The notes under the pieces: model-generated
What the model was told of the DNA's origin: nothing
Seen by the model: only the letters and a program-made list of their open reading frames with translations
The model's database searches: none
Translations under genes and position numbers: made by a program
Shown here: positions 23,889 to 37,335 of the stretch, in pieces
Layout: every line of letters begins with the position of its first letter
Numbering within the stretch: position 1 is the stretch's first letter
Assembly (NCBI GenBank): GCA_037893225.1
Contig: JAZGUH010000416.1
Span: 1 to 64,000, forward strand
Origin: Hippasteria phrygiana
Lineage: Eukaryota; Echinodermata; Asteroidea; Valvatida; Goniasteridae
Direction of reading: 5' to 3'
Length of the DNA: 64,000 nucleotides

Positions 23889-26800
23889 GAGTTAACACTT
23901 GTGGAGAAAATTCAAACCTCGCAATGTTTATTTTCTTCCCGGCCACCATCTGTGTGCAGATTACCTTTTATTTATTGCTCCATGCCTGTCAAATTCCATG
24001 GGGTATGGACTTGCTTTACTCATTCATAATTGCATGAAATATCAACCAAATTCAGTAATTTTGACATGTATGGATAGCTTAGATCTGGCGCTACATGTTG
24101 CAATTATCGGCGGCTTCTTAGAGTTAAAACTTGTGGAGAAAATTCAAACCTCGCAATGTTTATTTTCTTTCCGGCCAACATCTGTGTGCATATTACCTTC
24201 TATTTATTGCTCCATGCCTGTCAAATTCCCTGGGGTATGACTTGCTTTACTCATTCATAATTGCATGAAATATCAACCAAATTCAGTAATTTTGACATGT
24301 ATGGATAGCTTAGATCTGGCGCTACATGTTGCAATTATCGGCGGCTTCTTAGAGTTAAAACTTGTGGAGAAAATTCAAACCTCGCAATGTTTATTTTCTT
24401 CCCGGCCACCATCTGTGTGCAGATTACCTGTTATTTATTGCTCCATGCCTGTCAAATTCCATGGGGTATGGACTTGCTTTACTCATTCATAATTGCATGA
24501 AATATCAACCAAATTCAGTAATTTTGACATGTATGGATAGCTTAGATCTGGCGCTACATGTTGCAATTATCGGCGGCTTCTTACAGTTAACACTTGTGGA
24601 GAAAATTCAAACCTCGCAATGTTTATTTTCTTCCCGGCCACCATCTGTGTGCAGATTACCTTTTATTTATTGCTCCATGCCTGTCAAATTCCCTGGGGTA
24701 TGGACTTGCTTTACTCATTCATAATTGCATGAAATATCAACCAAATTCAGTAATTTTGACATGTATGGATAGCTTAGATCTGGCGCTACATGTTGCAATT
24801 ATCGGCGGCTTCTTAGAGTTAACACTTGTGGAGAAAATTCAAACCTCGCAATGTTTATTTTCTTCCCGGCCACCATCTGTGTGCAGATTACCTTTTATTT
24901 ATTGCTCCATGCCTGTCAAATTCCATGGGGTATGGACTTGCTTTACTCATTCATAATTGCATGAAATATCAACCAAATTCAGTAATTTTGACATGTATGG
25001 ATAGCTTAGATCTGGCGCTACATGTTGCAATTATCGGCGGCTTCTTAGAGTTAAAACTTGTGGAGAAAATTCAAACCTCGCAATGTTTATTTTCTTTCCG
25101 GCCAACATCTGTGTGCATATTACCTTCTATTTATTGCTCCATGCCTGTCAAATTCCCTGGGGTATGACTTGCTTTACTCATTCATAATTGCATAAAATAT
25201 CAACCAAATTCAGTAATTTTGACATGTATGGATAGCTTAGATCTGGCGCTACATGTTGCAATTATCGGCGGCTTCTTAGAGTTAAAACTTGTGGAGAAAA
25301 TTCAAACCTCGCAATGTTTATTTTCTTCCCGGCCACCATCTGTGTGCAGATTACCTGTTATTTATTGCTCCATGCCTGTCAAATTCCATGGGGTATGGAC
25401 TTGCTTTACTCATTCATAATTGCATGAAATATCAACCAAATTCAGTAATTTTGACATGTATGGATAGCTTAGATCTGGCGCTACATGTTGCAATTATCGG
25501 CGGCTTCTTAGAGTTAACACTTGTGGAGAAAATTCAAACCTCGCAATGTTTATTTTCTTCCCGGCCACCATCTGTGTGCAGATTACCTTTTATTTATTGC
25601 TCCATGCCTGTCAAATTCCCTGGGGTATGGACTTGCTTTACTCATTCATAATTGCATGAAATATCAACCAAATTCAGTAATTTTGACATGTATGGATAGC
25701 TTAGATCTGGCGCTACATGTTGCAATTACCGGCGGCTTCTTAGAGTTAAAACTTGTGGAGAAAATTCAAACCTCGCAATGTTTATTTTCTTCCCGGCCAA
25801 CATCTGTGTACATGTTACCGTCTATTTATTGCTCCATGCATGTCAAATTCCCTGGGGTATGGACTTGCTTTACTCATTCATAATTGCATGAAATATCAAC
25901 CAAATTCAGTAATTTTGACATGTATGGATAGCTTAGATCTGGCGCTACATGTTGCAATTATCGGCGGCTTCTTAGAGTTAACACTTGTGGAGAAAATTCA
26001 AACCTCGCAATGTTTATTTTCTTCCCGGCCACCATCTGTGTGCAGATTACCTTTTATTTATTGCTCCATGCCTGTCAAATTCCCTGGGGTATGGACTTGC
26101 TTTACTCATTCATAATTGCATGAAATATCAACCAAATTCAGTAATTTTGACATGTATGGATAGCTTAGATCTGGCGCTACATGTTGCAATTACCGGCGGC
26201 TTCTTAGAGTTAAAACTTGTGGAGAAAATTCAAACCTCGCAATGTTTATTTTCTTCCCGGCCACCATCTGTGTGCAGATTACCTGTTATTTATTGCTCCA
26301 TGCCTGTCAAATTCCATGGGGTATGGACTTGCTTTACTCATTCATAATTGCATGAAATATCAACCAAATTCAGTAATTTTGACATGTATGGATAGCTTAG
26401 ATCTGGCGCTACATGTTGCAATTATCGGCGGCTTCTTAGAGTTAACACTTGTGGAGAAAATTCAAACCTCGCAATGTTTATTTTCTTCCCGGCCACCATC
26501 TGTGTGCAGATTACCTTTTATTTATTGCTCCATGCCTGTCAAATTCCCTGGGGTATGGACTTGCTTTACTCATTCATAATTGCATGAAATATCAACCAAA
26601 TTCAGTAATTTTGACATGTATGGATAGCTTAGATCTGGCGCTACATGTTGCAATTATCGGCGGCTTCTTAGAGTTAACACTTGTGGAGAAAATTCAAACC
26701 TCGCAATGTTTATTTTCTTCCCGGCCACCAGCTGTGTGCAGATTACCTTTTATTTATTGCTCCATGCCTGTCAAATTCCCTGGGGTATGGACTTGCTTTA

Positions 26801-27598
26801 CTCATTCATAATTGCATGAAATATCAACCAAATTCAGTAATTTTGACATGTATGGATAGCTTAGATCTGGCGCTACATGTTGCAATTATCGGCGGCTTCT
26901 TAGAGTTAACACTTGTGGAGAAAATTCAAACCTCGCAATGTTTATTTTCTTCCCGGCCACCATCTGTGTGCAGATTACCTTTTATTTATTGCTCCATGCC
27001 TGTCAAATTCCCTGGGGTATGGACTTGCTTTACTCATTCATAATTGCATGAAATATCAACCAAATTCAGTAATTTTGACATGTATGGATAGCTTAGATCT
27101 GGCGCTACATGTTGCAATTATCGACGGCTTCTTAGAGTTAACACTTGTGGAGAAAATTCAAACCTCGCAATGTTTATTTTCTTTCCGGCCAACATCTGTG
27201 TACATGTTACCGTCTATTTATTGCTCCATGCATGTCAAATTCCCTGGGGTATGGACTTGCTTTACTCATTCATAATTGCATGAAATATCAACCAAATTCA
27301 GTAATTTTGACATGTATGGATAGCTTAGATCTGGCGCTACATGTTGCAATTATCGGCGGCTTCTTAGAGTTAACACTTGTGGAGAAAATTCAAACCTCGC
27401 AATGTTTATTTTCTTCCCGGCCACCATCTGTGTGCAGATTACCTTTTATTTATTGCTCCATGCCTGTCAAATTCCCTGGGGTATGGACTTGCTTTACTCA
27501 TTCATAATTGCATGAAATATCAACCAAATTCAGTAATTTTGACATGTATGGATAGCTTAGATCTGGCGCTACATGTTGCAATTATCGGCGGCTTCTGA
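23657..27598. repeat. Higher-order unit, 17 monomers
   Basis: Order S3 S1h S4 S5 S1 S1h S4 S5 S1t S6 S1t S5 S1 S1 S1 S2 S1. This is the 15-monomer plan with one additional S6 S1t pair (25743-26206). Private changes are ttacagtt near 24585, gcataaaat near 25193, agctgtg near 26731 and atcgacgg near 27124, all unique. Length 3,942 bp. Confidence 0.88.
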
Positions 27599-28757
27599 GA
27601 GTTAAAACTTGTGGAGAAAATTCAAACCTCGCAATGTTTATTTTCTTCCCAGCCAACATCTGTGTACATGTTACCTTTTATTTATTGCTCCATGCATGTC
27701 AAATTCCCTGGGGTATGGACTTGCTTTACTCATTCATAATTGCATGAAATATCAACCAAATTCAGTAATTTTGACATGTATGGATAGCTTAGATCTGGCG
27801 CTACATGTTGCAATTATCGGCGGCTTCTTAGAGTTAACACTTGTGGAGAAAATTCAAACCTCGCAATGTTTATTTTCTTCCCGGCCACCATCTGTGTGCA
27901 GATTACCTTTTATTTATTGCTCCATGCCTGTCAAATTCCATGGGGTATGGACTTGCTTTACTCATTCATAATTGCATGAAATATCAACCAAATTCAGTAA
28001 TTTTGACATGTATGGATAGCTTAGATCTGGCGCTACATGTTGCAATTATCGGCGGCTTCTTAGAGTTAAAACTTGTGGAGAAAATTCAAACCTCGCAATG
28101 TTTATTTTCTTTCCGGCCAACATCTGTGTGCATATTACCTTTTATTTATTGCTCCATGCCTGTCAAATTCCCTGGGGTATGACTTGCTTTACTCATTCAT
28201 AATTGCATGAAATATCAACCAAATTCAGTAATTTTGACATGTATGGATAGCTTAGATCTGGCGCTACATGTTGCAATTATCGGCGGCTTCTTAGAGTTAA
28301 AACTTGTGGAGAAAATTCAAACCTCGCAATGTTTATTTTCTTTCCGGCCAACATCTGTGTACATGTTACCGTCTATTTATTGCTCCATGCATGTCAAATT
28401 CCCTGGGGTATGGACTTGCTTTACTCATTCATAATTGCATGAAATATCAACCAAATTCAGTAATTTTGACATGTATGGATAGCTTAGATCTGGCGCTACA
28501 TGTTGCAATTATCGGCGGCTTCTTAGAGTTAACACTTGTGGAGAAAATTCAAACCTCGCAATGTTTATTTTCTTCCCGGCCACCATCTGTGTGCAGATTA
28601 CCTTTTATTTATTGCTCCATGCCTGTCAAATTCCCTGGGGTATGGACTTGCTTTACTCATTCATAATTGCATGAAATATCAACCAAATTCAGTAATTTTG
28701 ACATGTATGGATAGCTTAGATCTGGCGCTACATGTTGCAATTATCGGCGGCTTCTGA
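27599..28757. repeat. Truncated higher-order unit, 5 monomers
   Basis: Order S3f S1h S4f S2 S1, 1,159 bp. The S3 and the S4 both carry S1-like bases in the 78-80 segment (ttacctttta in S3, attaccttttat in S4), not seen in other S3 or S4 copies. Two affected monomers within 0.7 kb suggest local gene conversion. The unit jumps from S4 straight to the S2 S1 end of the plan, so about ten monomers are missing. Confidence 0.85.
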
Positions 28758-31700
28758 GAGTTAAAACTTGTGGAGAAAATTCAAACCTCGCAATGTTTAT
28801 TTTCTTCCCAGCCAACATCTGTGTACATGTTACCGTCTATTTATTGCTCCATGCATGTCAAATTCCCTGGGGTATGGACTTGCTTTACTCATTCATAATT
28901 GCATGAAATATCAACCAAATTCAGTAATTTTGACATGTATGGATAGCTTAGATCTGGCGCTACATGTTGCAATTATCGGCGGCTTCTTAGAGTTAACACT
29001 TGTGGAGAAAATTCAAACCTCGCAATGTTTATTTTCTTCCCGGCCACCATCTGTGTGCAGATTACCTTTTATTTATTGCTCCATGCCTGTCAAATTCCAT
29101 GGGGTATGGACTTGCTTTACTCATTCATAATTGCATGAAATATCAACCAAATTCAGTAATTTTGACATGTATGGATAGCTTAGATCTGGCGCTACATGTT
29201 GCAATTATCGGCGGCTTCTTAGAGTTAAAACTTGTGGAGAAAATTCAAACCTCGCAATGTTTATTTTCTTTCCGGCCAACATCTGTGTGCATATTACCTT
29301 CTATTTATTGCTCCATGCCTGTCAAATTCCCTGGGGTATGACTTGCTTTACTCATTCATAATTGCATGAAATATCAACCAAATTCAGTAATTTTGACATG
29401 TATGGATAGCTTAGATCTGGCGCTACATGTTGCAATTATCGGCGGCTTCTTAGAGTTAAAACTTGTGGAGAAAATTCAAACCTCGCAATGTTTATTTTCT
29501 TCCCGGCCACCATCTGTGTGCAGATTACCTGTTATTTATTGCTCCATGCCTGTCAAATTCCATGGGGTATGGACTTGCTTTACTCATTCATAATTGCATG
29601 AAATATCAACCAAATTCAGTAATTTTGACATGTATGGATAGCTTAGATCTGGCGCTACATGTTGCAATTATCGGCGGCTTCTTAGAGTTAACACTTGTGG
29701 AGAAAATTCAAACCTCGCAATGTTTATTTTCTTCCCGGCCACCATCTGTGTGCAGATTACCTTTTATTTATTGCTCCATGCCTGTCAAATTCCCTGGGGT
29801 ATGGACTTGCTTTACTCATTCATAATTGCATGAAATATCAACCAAATTCAGTAATTTTGACATGTATGGATAGCTTAGATCTGGCGCTACATGTTGCAAT
29901 TATCGGCGGCTTCTTAGAGTTAAAACTTGTGGAGAAAATTCAAACCTCGCAATGTTTATTTTCTTTCCGGCCAACATCTGTGTGCATATTACCTTCTATG
30001 TATTGCTCCATGCCTGTCAAATTCCCTGGGGTATGACTTGCTTTACTCATTCATAATTGCATGAAATATCAACCAAATTCAGTAATTTTGACATGTATGG
30101 ATAGCTTAGATCTGGCGCTACATGTTGCAATTATCGGCGGCTTCTTAGAGTTAAAACTTGTGGAGAAAATTCAAACCTCGCAATGTTTATTTTCTTCCCG
30201 GCCACCATCTGTGTGCAGATTACCTGTTATTTATTGCTCCATGCCTGTCAAATTCCATGGGGTATGGACTTGCTTTACTCATTCATAATTGCATGAAATA
30301 TCAACCAAATTCAGTAATTTTGACATGTATGGATAGCTTAGATCTGGCGCTACATGTTGCAATTATCGGCGGCTTCTTAGAGTTAACACTTGTGGAGAAA
30401 ATTCAAACCTCGCAATGTTTATTTTCTTCCCGGCCACCATCTGTGTGCAGATTACCTTTTATTTATTGCTCCATGCCTGTCAAATTCCCTGGGGTATGGA
30501 CTTGCTTTACTCATTCATAATTGCATGAAATATCAACCAAATTCAGTAATTTTGACATGTATGGATAGCTTAGATCTGGCGCTACATGTTGCAATTACCG
30601 GCGGCTTCTTAGAGTTAAAACTTGTGGAGAAAATTCAAACCTCGCAATGTTTATTTTCTTCCCGGCCACCATCTGTGTGCAGATTACCTGTTATTTATTG
30701 CTCCATGCCTGTCAAATTCCATGGGGTATGGACTTGCTTTACTCATTCATAATTGCATGAAATATCAACCAAATTCAGTAATTTTGACATGTATGGATAG
30801 CTTAGATCTGGCGCTACATGTTGCAATTATCGGCGGCTTCTTAGAGTTAACACTTGTGGAGAAAATTCAAACCTCGCAATGTTTATTTTCTTCCCGGCCA
30901 CCATCTGTGTGCAGATTACCTTTTATTTATTGCTCCATGCCTGTCAAATTCCCTGGGGTATGGACTTGCTTTACTCATTCATAATTGCATGAAATATCAA
31001 CCAAATTCAGTAATTTTGACATGTATGGATAGCTTAGATCTGGCGCTACATGTTGCAATTATCGGCGGCTTCTTAGAGTTAACACTTGTGGAGAAAATTC
31101 AAACCTCGCAATGTTTATTTTCTTCCCGGCCACCATCTGTGTGCAGATTACCTTTTATTTATTGCTCCATGCCTGTCAAATTCCCTGGGGTATGGACTTG
31201 CTTTACTCATTCATAATTGCATGAAATATCAACCAAATTCAGTAATTTTGACATGTATGGATAGCTTAGATCTGGCGCTACATGTTGCAATTATCGGCGG
31301 CTTCTTAGAGTTAACACTTGTGGAGAAAATTCAAACCTCGCAATGTTTATTTTCTTCCCGGCCACCATCTGTGTGCAGATTACCTTTTATTTATTGCTCC
31401 ATGCCTGTCAAATTCCCTGGGGTATGGACTTGCTTTACTCATTCATAATTGCATGAAATATCAACCAAATTCAGTAATTTTGACATGTATGGATAGCTTA
31501 GATCTGGCGCTACATGTTGCAATTATCGGCGGCTTCTTAGAGTTAACACTTGTGGAGAAAATTCAAACCTCGCAATGTTTATTTTCTTTCCGGCCAACAT
31601 CTGTGTACATGTTACCGTCTATTTATTGCTCCATGCATGTCAAATTCCCTGGGGTATGGACTTGCTTTACTCATTCATAATTGCATGAAATATCAACCAA

Positions 31701-32003
31701 ATTCAGTAATTTTGACATGTATGGATAGCTTAGATCTGGCGCTACATGTTGCAATTATCGGCGGCTTCTTAGAGTTAACACTTGTGGAGAAAATTCAAAC
31801 CTCGCAATGTTTATTTTCTTCCCGGCCACCATCTGTGTGCAGATTACCTTTTATTTATTGCTCCATGCCTGTCAAATTCCCTGGGGTATGGACTTGCTTT
31901 ACTCATTCATAATTGCATGAAATATCAACCAAATTCAGTAATTTTGACATGTATGGATAGCTTAGATCTGGCGCTACATGTTGCAATTATCGGCGGCTTC
32001 TGA
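28758..32003. repeat. Higher-order unit, 14 monomers
   Basis: Order S3 S1h S4 S5 S1 S4 S5 S1t S5 S1 S1 S1 S2 S1. It is the 15-monomer plan lacking one S1h before the second S4. It is the closest thing to the base plan in the window. The second S4 has a private tctatgtatt near 30000. Length 3,246 bp. Confidence 0.9.
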
Positions 32004-32235
32004 GAGTTAAAACTTGTGGAGAAAATTCAAACCTCGCAATGTTTATTTTCTTCCCAGCCAACATCTGTGTACATGTTACCGTCTATTTATTGCTCCATGC
32101 ATGTCAAATTCCCTGGGGTATGGACTTGCTTTACTCATTCATAATTGCATGAAATATCAACCAAATTCAGTAATTTTGACATGTATGGATAGCTTAGATC
32201 TGGCGCTACATGTTGCAATTATCGGCGGCTTCTTA

Positions 32236-34089
32236 GAGTTAACACTTGTGGAGAAAATTCAAACCTCGCAATGTTTATTTTCTTCCCGGCCACCATCTGT
32301 GTGCAGATTACCTTTTATTTATTGCTCAATGCCTGTCAAATTCCATGGGGTATGGACTTGCTTTACTCATTCATAATTGCATGAAATATCAACCAAATTC
32401 AGTAATTTTGACATGTATGGATAGCTTAGATCTGGCGCTACATGTTGCAATTATCGGCGGCTTCTTAGAGTTAAAACTTGTGGAGAAAATTCAAACCTCG
32501 CAATGTTTATTTTCTTTCCGGCCAACATCTGTGTGCATATTACCTTCTATTTATTGCTCCATGCCTGTCAAATTCCCTGGGGTATGACTTGCTTTACTCA
32601 TTCATAATTGCATGAAATATCAACCAAATTCAGTAATTTTGACATGTATGGATAGCTTAGATCTGGCGCTACATGTTGCAATTATCGGCGGCTTCTTAGA
32701 GTTAAAACTTGTGGAGAAAATTCAAACCTCGCAATGTTTATTTTCTTCCCGGCCACCATCTGTGTGCAGATTACCTGTTATTTATTGCTCCATGCCTGTC
32801 AAATTCCATGGGGTATGGACTTGCTTTACTCATTCATAATTGCATGAAATATCAACCAAATTCAGTAATTTTGACATGTATGGATAGCTTAGATCTGGCG
32901 CTACATGTTGCAATTATCGGCGGCTTCTTAGAGTTAACACTTGTGGAGAAAATTCAAACCTCGCAATGTTTATTTTCTTCCCGGCCACCATCTGTGTGCA
33001 GATTACCTTTTATTTATTGCTCCATGCCTGTCAAATTCCCTGGGGTATGGACTTGCTTTACTCATTCATAATTGCATGAAATATCAACCAAATTCAGTAA
33101 TTTTGACATGTATGGATAGCTTAGATCTGGCGCTACATGTTGCAATTATCGGCGGCTTCTTAGAGTTAACACTTGTGGAGAAAATTCAAACCTCGCAATG
33201 TTTATTTTCTTCCCGGCCACCATCTGTGTGCAGATTACCTTTTATTTATTGCTCCATGCCTGTCAAATTCCATGGGGTATGGACTTGCTTTACTCATTCA
33301 TAATTGCATGAAATATCAACCAAATTCAGTAATTTTGACATGTATGGATAGCTTAGATCTGGCGCTACATGTTGCAATTATCGGCGGCTTCTTAGAGTTA
33401 AAACTTGTGGAGAAAATTCAAACCTCGCAATGTTTATTTTCTTTCCGGCCAACATCTGTGTGCATATTACCTTCTATTTATTGCTCCATGCCTGTCAAAT
33501 TCCCTGGGGTATGACTTGCTTTACTCATTCATAATTGCATGAAATATCAACCAAATTCAGTAATTTTGACATGTATGGATAGCTTAGATCTGGCGCTACA
33601 TGTTGCAATTATCGGCGGCTTCTTAGAGTTAAAACTTGTGGAGAAAATTCAAACCTCGCAATGTTTATTTTCTTCCCGGCCACCATCTGTGTGCAGATTA
33701 CCTGTTATTTATTGCTCCATGCCTGTCAAATTCCATGGGGTATGGACTTGCTTTACTCATTCATAATTGCATGAAATATCAACCAAATTCAGTAATTTTG
33801 ACATGTATGGATAGCTTAGATCTGGCGCTACATGTTGCAATTATCGGCGGCTTCTTAGAGTTAACACTTGTGGAGAAAATTCAAACCTCGCAATGTTTAT
33901 TTTCTTCCCGGCCACCATCTGTGTGCAGATTACCTTTTATTTATTGCTCCATGCCTGTCAAATTCCCTGGGGTATGGACTTGCTTTACTCATTCATAATT
34001 GCATGAAATATCAACCAAATTCAGTAATTTTGACATGTATGGATAGCTTAGATCTGGCGCTACATGTTGCAATTACCGGCGGCTTCTTA
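32236..34089. repeat. 1,854-bp octamer duplication, copy 1
   Basis: S1hq S4 S5 S1 S1h S4 S5 S1t. The first monomer has the private change c93a (gctcaatgcc). Copy 2 follows directly and repeats it. The first monomer here has c8, whereas in copy 2 it has a8. Confidence 0.9.
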
Positions 34090-35943
34090 GAGTTAAAACT
34101 TGTGGAGAAAATTCAAACCTCGCAATGTTTATTTTCTTCCCGGCCACCATCTGTGTGCAGATTACCTTTTATTTATTGCTCAATGCCTGTCAAATTCCAT
34201 GGGGTATGGACTTGCTTTACTCATTCATAATTGCATGAAATATCAACCAAATTCAGTAATTTTGACATGTATGGATAGCTTAGATCTGGCGCTACATGTT
34301 GCAATTATCGGCGGCTTCTTAGAGTTAAAACTTGTGGAGAAAATTCAAACCTCGCAATGTTTATTTTCTTTCCGGCCAACATCTGTGTGCATATTACCTT
34401 CTATTTATTGCTCCATGCCTGTCAAATTCCCTGGGGTATGACTTGCTTTACTCATTCATAATTGCATGAAATATCAACCAAATTCAGTAATTTTGACATG
34501 TATGGATAGCTTAGATCTGGCGCTACATGTTGCAATTATCGGCGGCTTCTTAGAGTTAAAACTTGTGGAGAAAATTCAAACCTCGCAATGTTTATTTTCT
34601 TCCCGGCCACCATCTGTGTGCAGATTACCTGTTATTTATTGCTCCATGCCTGTCAAATTCCATGGGGTATGGACTTGCTTTACTCATTCATAATTGCATG
34701 AAATATCAACCAAATTCAGTAATTTTGACATGTATGGATAGCTTAGATCTGGCGCTACATGTTGCAATTATCGGCGGCTTCTTAGAGTTAACACTTGTGG
34801 AGAAAATTCAAACCTCGCAATGTTTATTTTCTTCCCGGCCACCATCTGTGTGCAGATTACCTTTTATTTATTGCTCCATGCCTGTCAAATTCCCTGGGGT
34901 ATGGACTTGCTTTACTCATTCATAATTGCATGAAATATCAACCAAATTCAGTAATTTTGACATGTATGGATAGCTTAGATCTGGCGCTACATGTTGCAAT
35001 TATCGGCGGCTTCTTAGAGTTAACACTTGTGGAGAAAATTCAAACCTCGCAATGTTTATTTTCTTCCCGGCCACCATCTGTGTGCAGATTACCTTTTATT
35101 TATTGCTCCATGCCTGTCAAATTCCATGGGGTATGGACTTGCTTTACTCATTCATAATTGCATGAAATATCAACCAAATTCAGTAATTTTGACATGTATG
35201 GATAGCTTAGATCTGGCGCTACATGTTGCAATTATCGGCGGCTTCTTAGAGTTAAAACTTGTGGAGAAAATTCAAACCTCGCAATGTTTATTTTCTTTCC
35301 GGCCAACATCTGTGTGCATATTACCTTCTATTTATTGCTCCATGCCTGTCAAATTCCCTGGGGTATGACTTGCTTTACTCATTCATAATTGCATGAAATA
35401 TCAACCAAATTCAGTAATTTTGACATGTATGGATAGCTTAGATCTGGCGCTACATGTTGCAATTATCGGCGGCTTCTTAGAGTTAAAACTTGTGGAGAAA
35501 ATTCAAACCTCGCAATGTTTATTTTCTTCCCGGCCACCATCTGTGTGCAGATTACCTGTTATTTATTGCTCCATGCCTGTCAAATTCCATGGGGTATGGA
35601 CTTGCTTTACTCATTCATAATTGCATGAAATATCAACCAAATTCAGTAATTTTGACATGTATGGATAGCTTAGATCTGGCGCTACATGTTGCAATTATCG
35701 GCGGCTTCTTAGAGTTAACACTTGTGGAGAAAATTCAAACCTCGCAATGTTTATTTTCTTCCCGGCCACCATCTGTGTGCAGATTACCTTTTATTTATTG
35801 CTCCATGCCTGTCAAATTCCCTGGGGTATGGACTTGCTTTACTCATTCATAATTGCATGAAATATCAACCAAATTCAGTAATTTTGACATGTATGGATAG
35901 CTTAGATCTGGCGCTACATGTTGCAATTACCGGCGGCTTCTTA
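34090..35943. repeat. 1,854-bp octamer duplication, copy 2
   Basis: Repeats 32236-34089, including gctcaatgcc near 34182, a change found nowhere else. The a8 at the start of this copy is what an S5 or S4 would carry after S1t, so the recombination point probably lies within the first 90 bases of this monomer. Confidence 0.9.
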
Positions 35944-37335
35944 GAGTTAAAACTTGTGGAGAAAATTCAAACCTCGCAATGTTTATTTTCTTCCCGGCCA
36001 CCATCTGTGTGCAGATTACCTGTTATTTATTGCTCCATGCCTGTCAAATTCCATGGGGTATGGACTTGCTTTACTCATTCATAATTGCATGAAATATCAA
36101 CCAAATTCAGTAATTTTGACATGTATGGATAGCTTAGATCTGGCGCTACATGTTGCAATTATCGGCGGCTTCTTAGAGTTAACACTTGTGGAGAAAATTC
36201 AAACCTCGCAATGTTTATTTTCTTCCCGGCCACCATCTGTGTGCAGATTACCTTTTATTTATTGCTCCATGCCTGTCAAATTCCCTGGGGTATGGACTTG
36301 CTTTACTCATTCATAATTGCATGAAATATCAACCAAATTCAGTAATTTTGACATGTATGGATAGCTTAGATCTGGCGCTACATGTTGCAATTACCGGCGG
36401 CTTCTTAGAGTTAAAACTTGTGGAGAAAATTCAAACCTCGCAATGTTTATTTTCTTCCCGGCCACCATCTGTGTGCAGATTACCTGTTATTTATTGCTCC
36501 ATGCCTGTCAAATTCCATGGGGTATGGACTTGCTTTACTCATTCATAATTGCATGAAATATCAACCAAATTCAGTAATTTTGACATGTATGGATAGCTTA
36601 GATCTGGCGCTACATGTTGCAATTATCGGCGGCTTCTTAGAGTTAACACTTGTGGAGAAAATTCAAACCTCGCAATGTTTATTTTCTTCCCGGCCACCAT
36701 CTGTGTGCAGATTACCTTTTATTTATTGCTCCATGCCTGTCAAATTCCCTGGGGTATGGACTTGCTTTACTCATTCATAATTGCATGAAATATCAACCAA
36801 ATTCAGTAATTTTGACATGTATGGATAGCTTAGATCTGGCGCTACATGTTGCAATTATCGGCGGCTTCTTAGAGTTAACACTTGTGGAGAAAATTCAAAC
36901 CTCGCAATGTTTATTTTCTTCCCGGCCACCATCTGTGTGCAGATTACCTTTTATTTATTGCTCCATGCCTGTCAAATTCCCTGGGGTATGGACTTGCTTT
37001 ACTCATTCATAATTGCATGAAATATCAACCAAATTCAGTAATTTTGACATGTATGGATAGCTTAGATCTGGCGCTACATGTTGCAATTATCGGCGGCTTC
37101 TTAGAGTTAACACTTGTGGAGAAAATTCAAACCTCGCAATGTTTATTTTCTTCCCGGCCACCATCTGTGTGCAGATTACCTTTTATTTATTGCTCCATGC
37201 CTGTCAAATTCCCTGGGGTATGGACTTGCTTTACTCATTCATAATTGCATGAAATATCAACCAAATTCAGTAATTTTGACATGTATGGATAGCTTAGATC
37301 TGGCGCTACATGTTGCAATTATCGGCGGCTTCTGA

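Larger units (their letters stand above)
32004..37335. repeat. Expanded higher-order unit, 23 monomers
   Basis: Order S3, then the eight-monomer block S1hq S4 S5 S1 S1h S4 S5 S1t twice, then S5 S1t S5 S1 S1 S1. The plan's final S2 S1 pair is absent and the last S1 carries t231g directly. Length 5,332 bp, 23 monomers with four S4. Confidence 0.88.
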
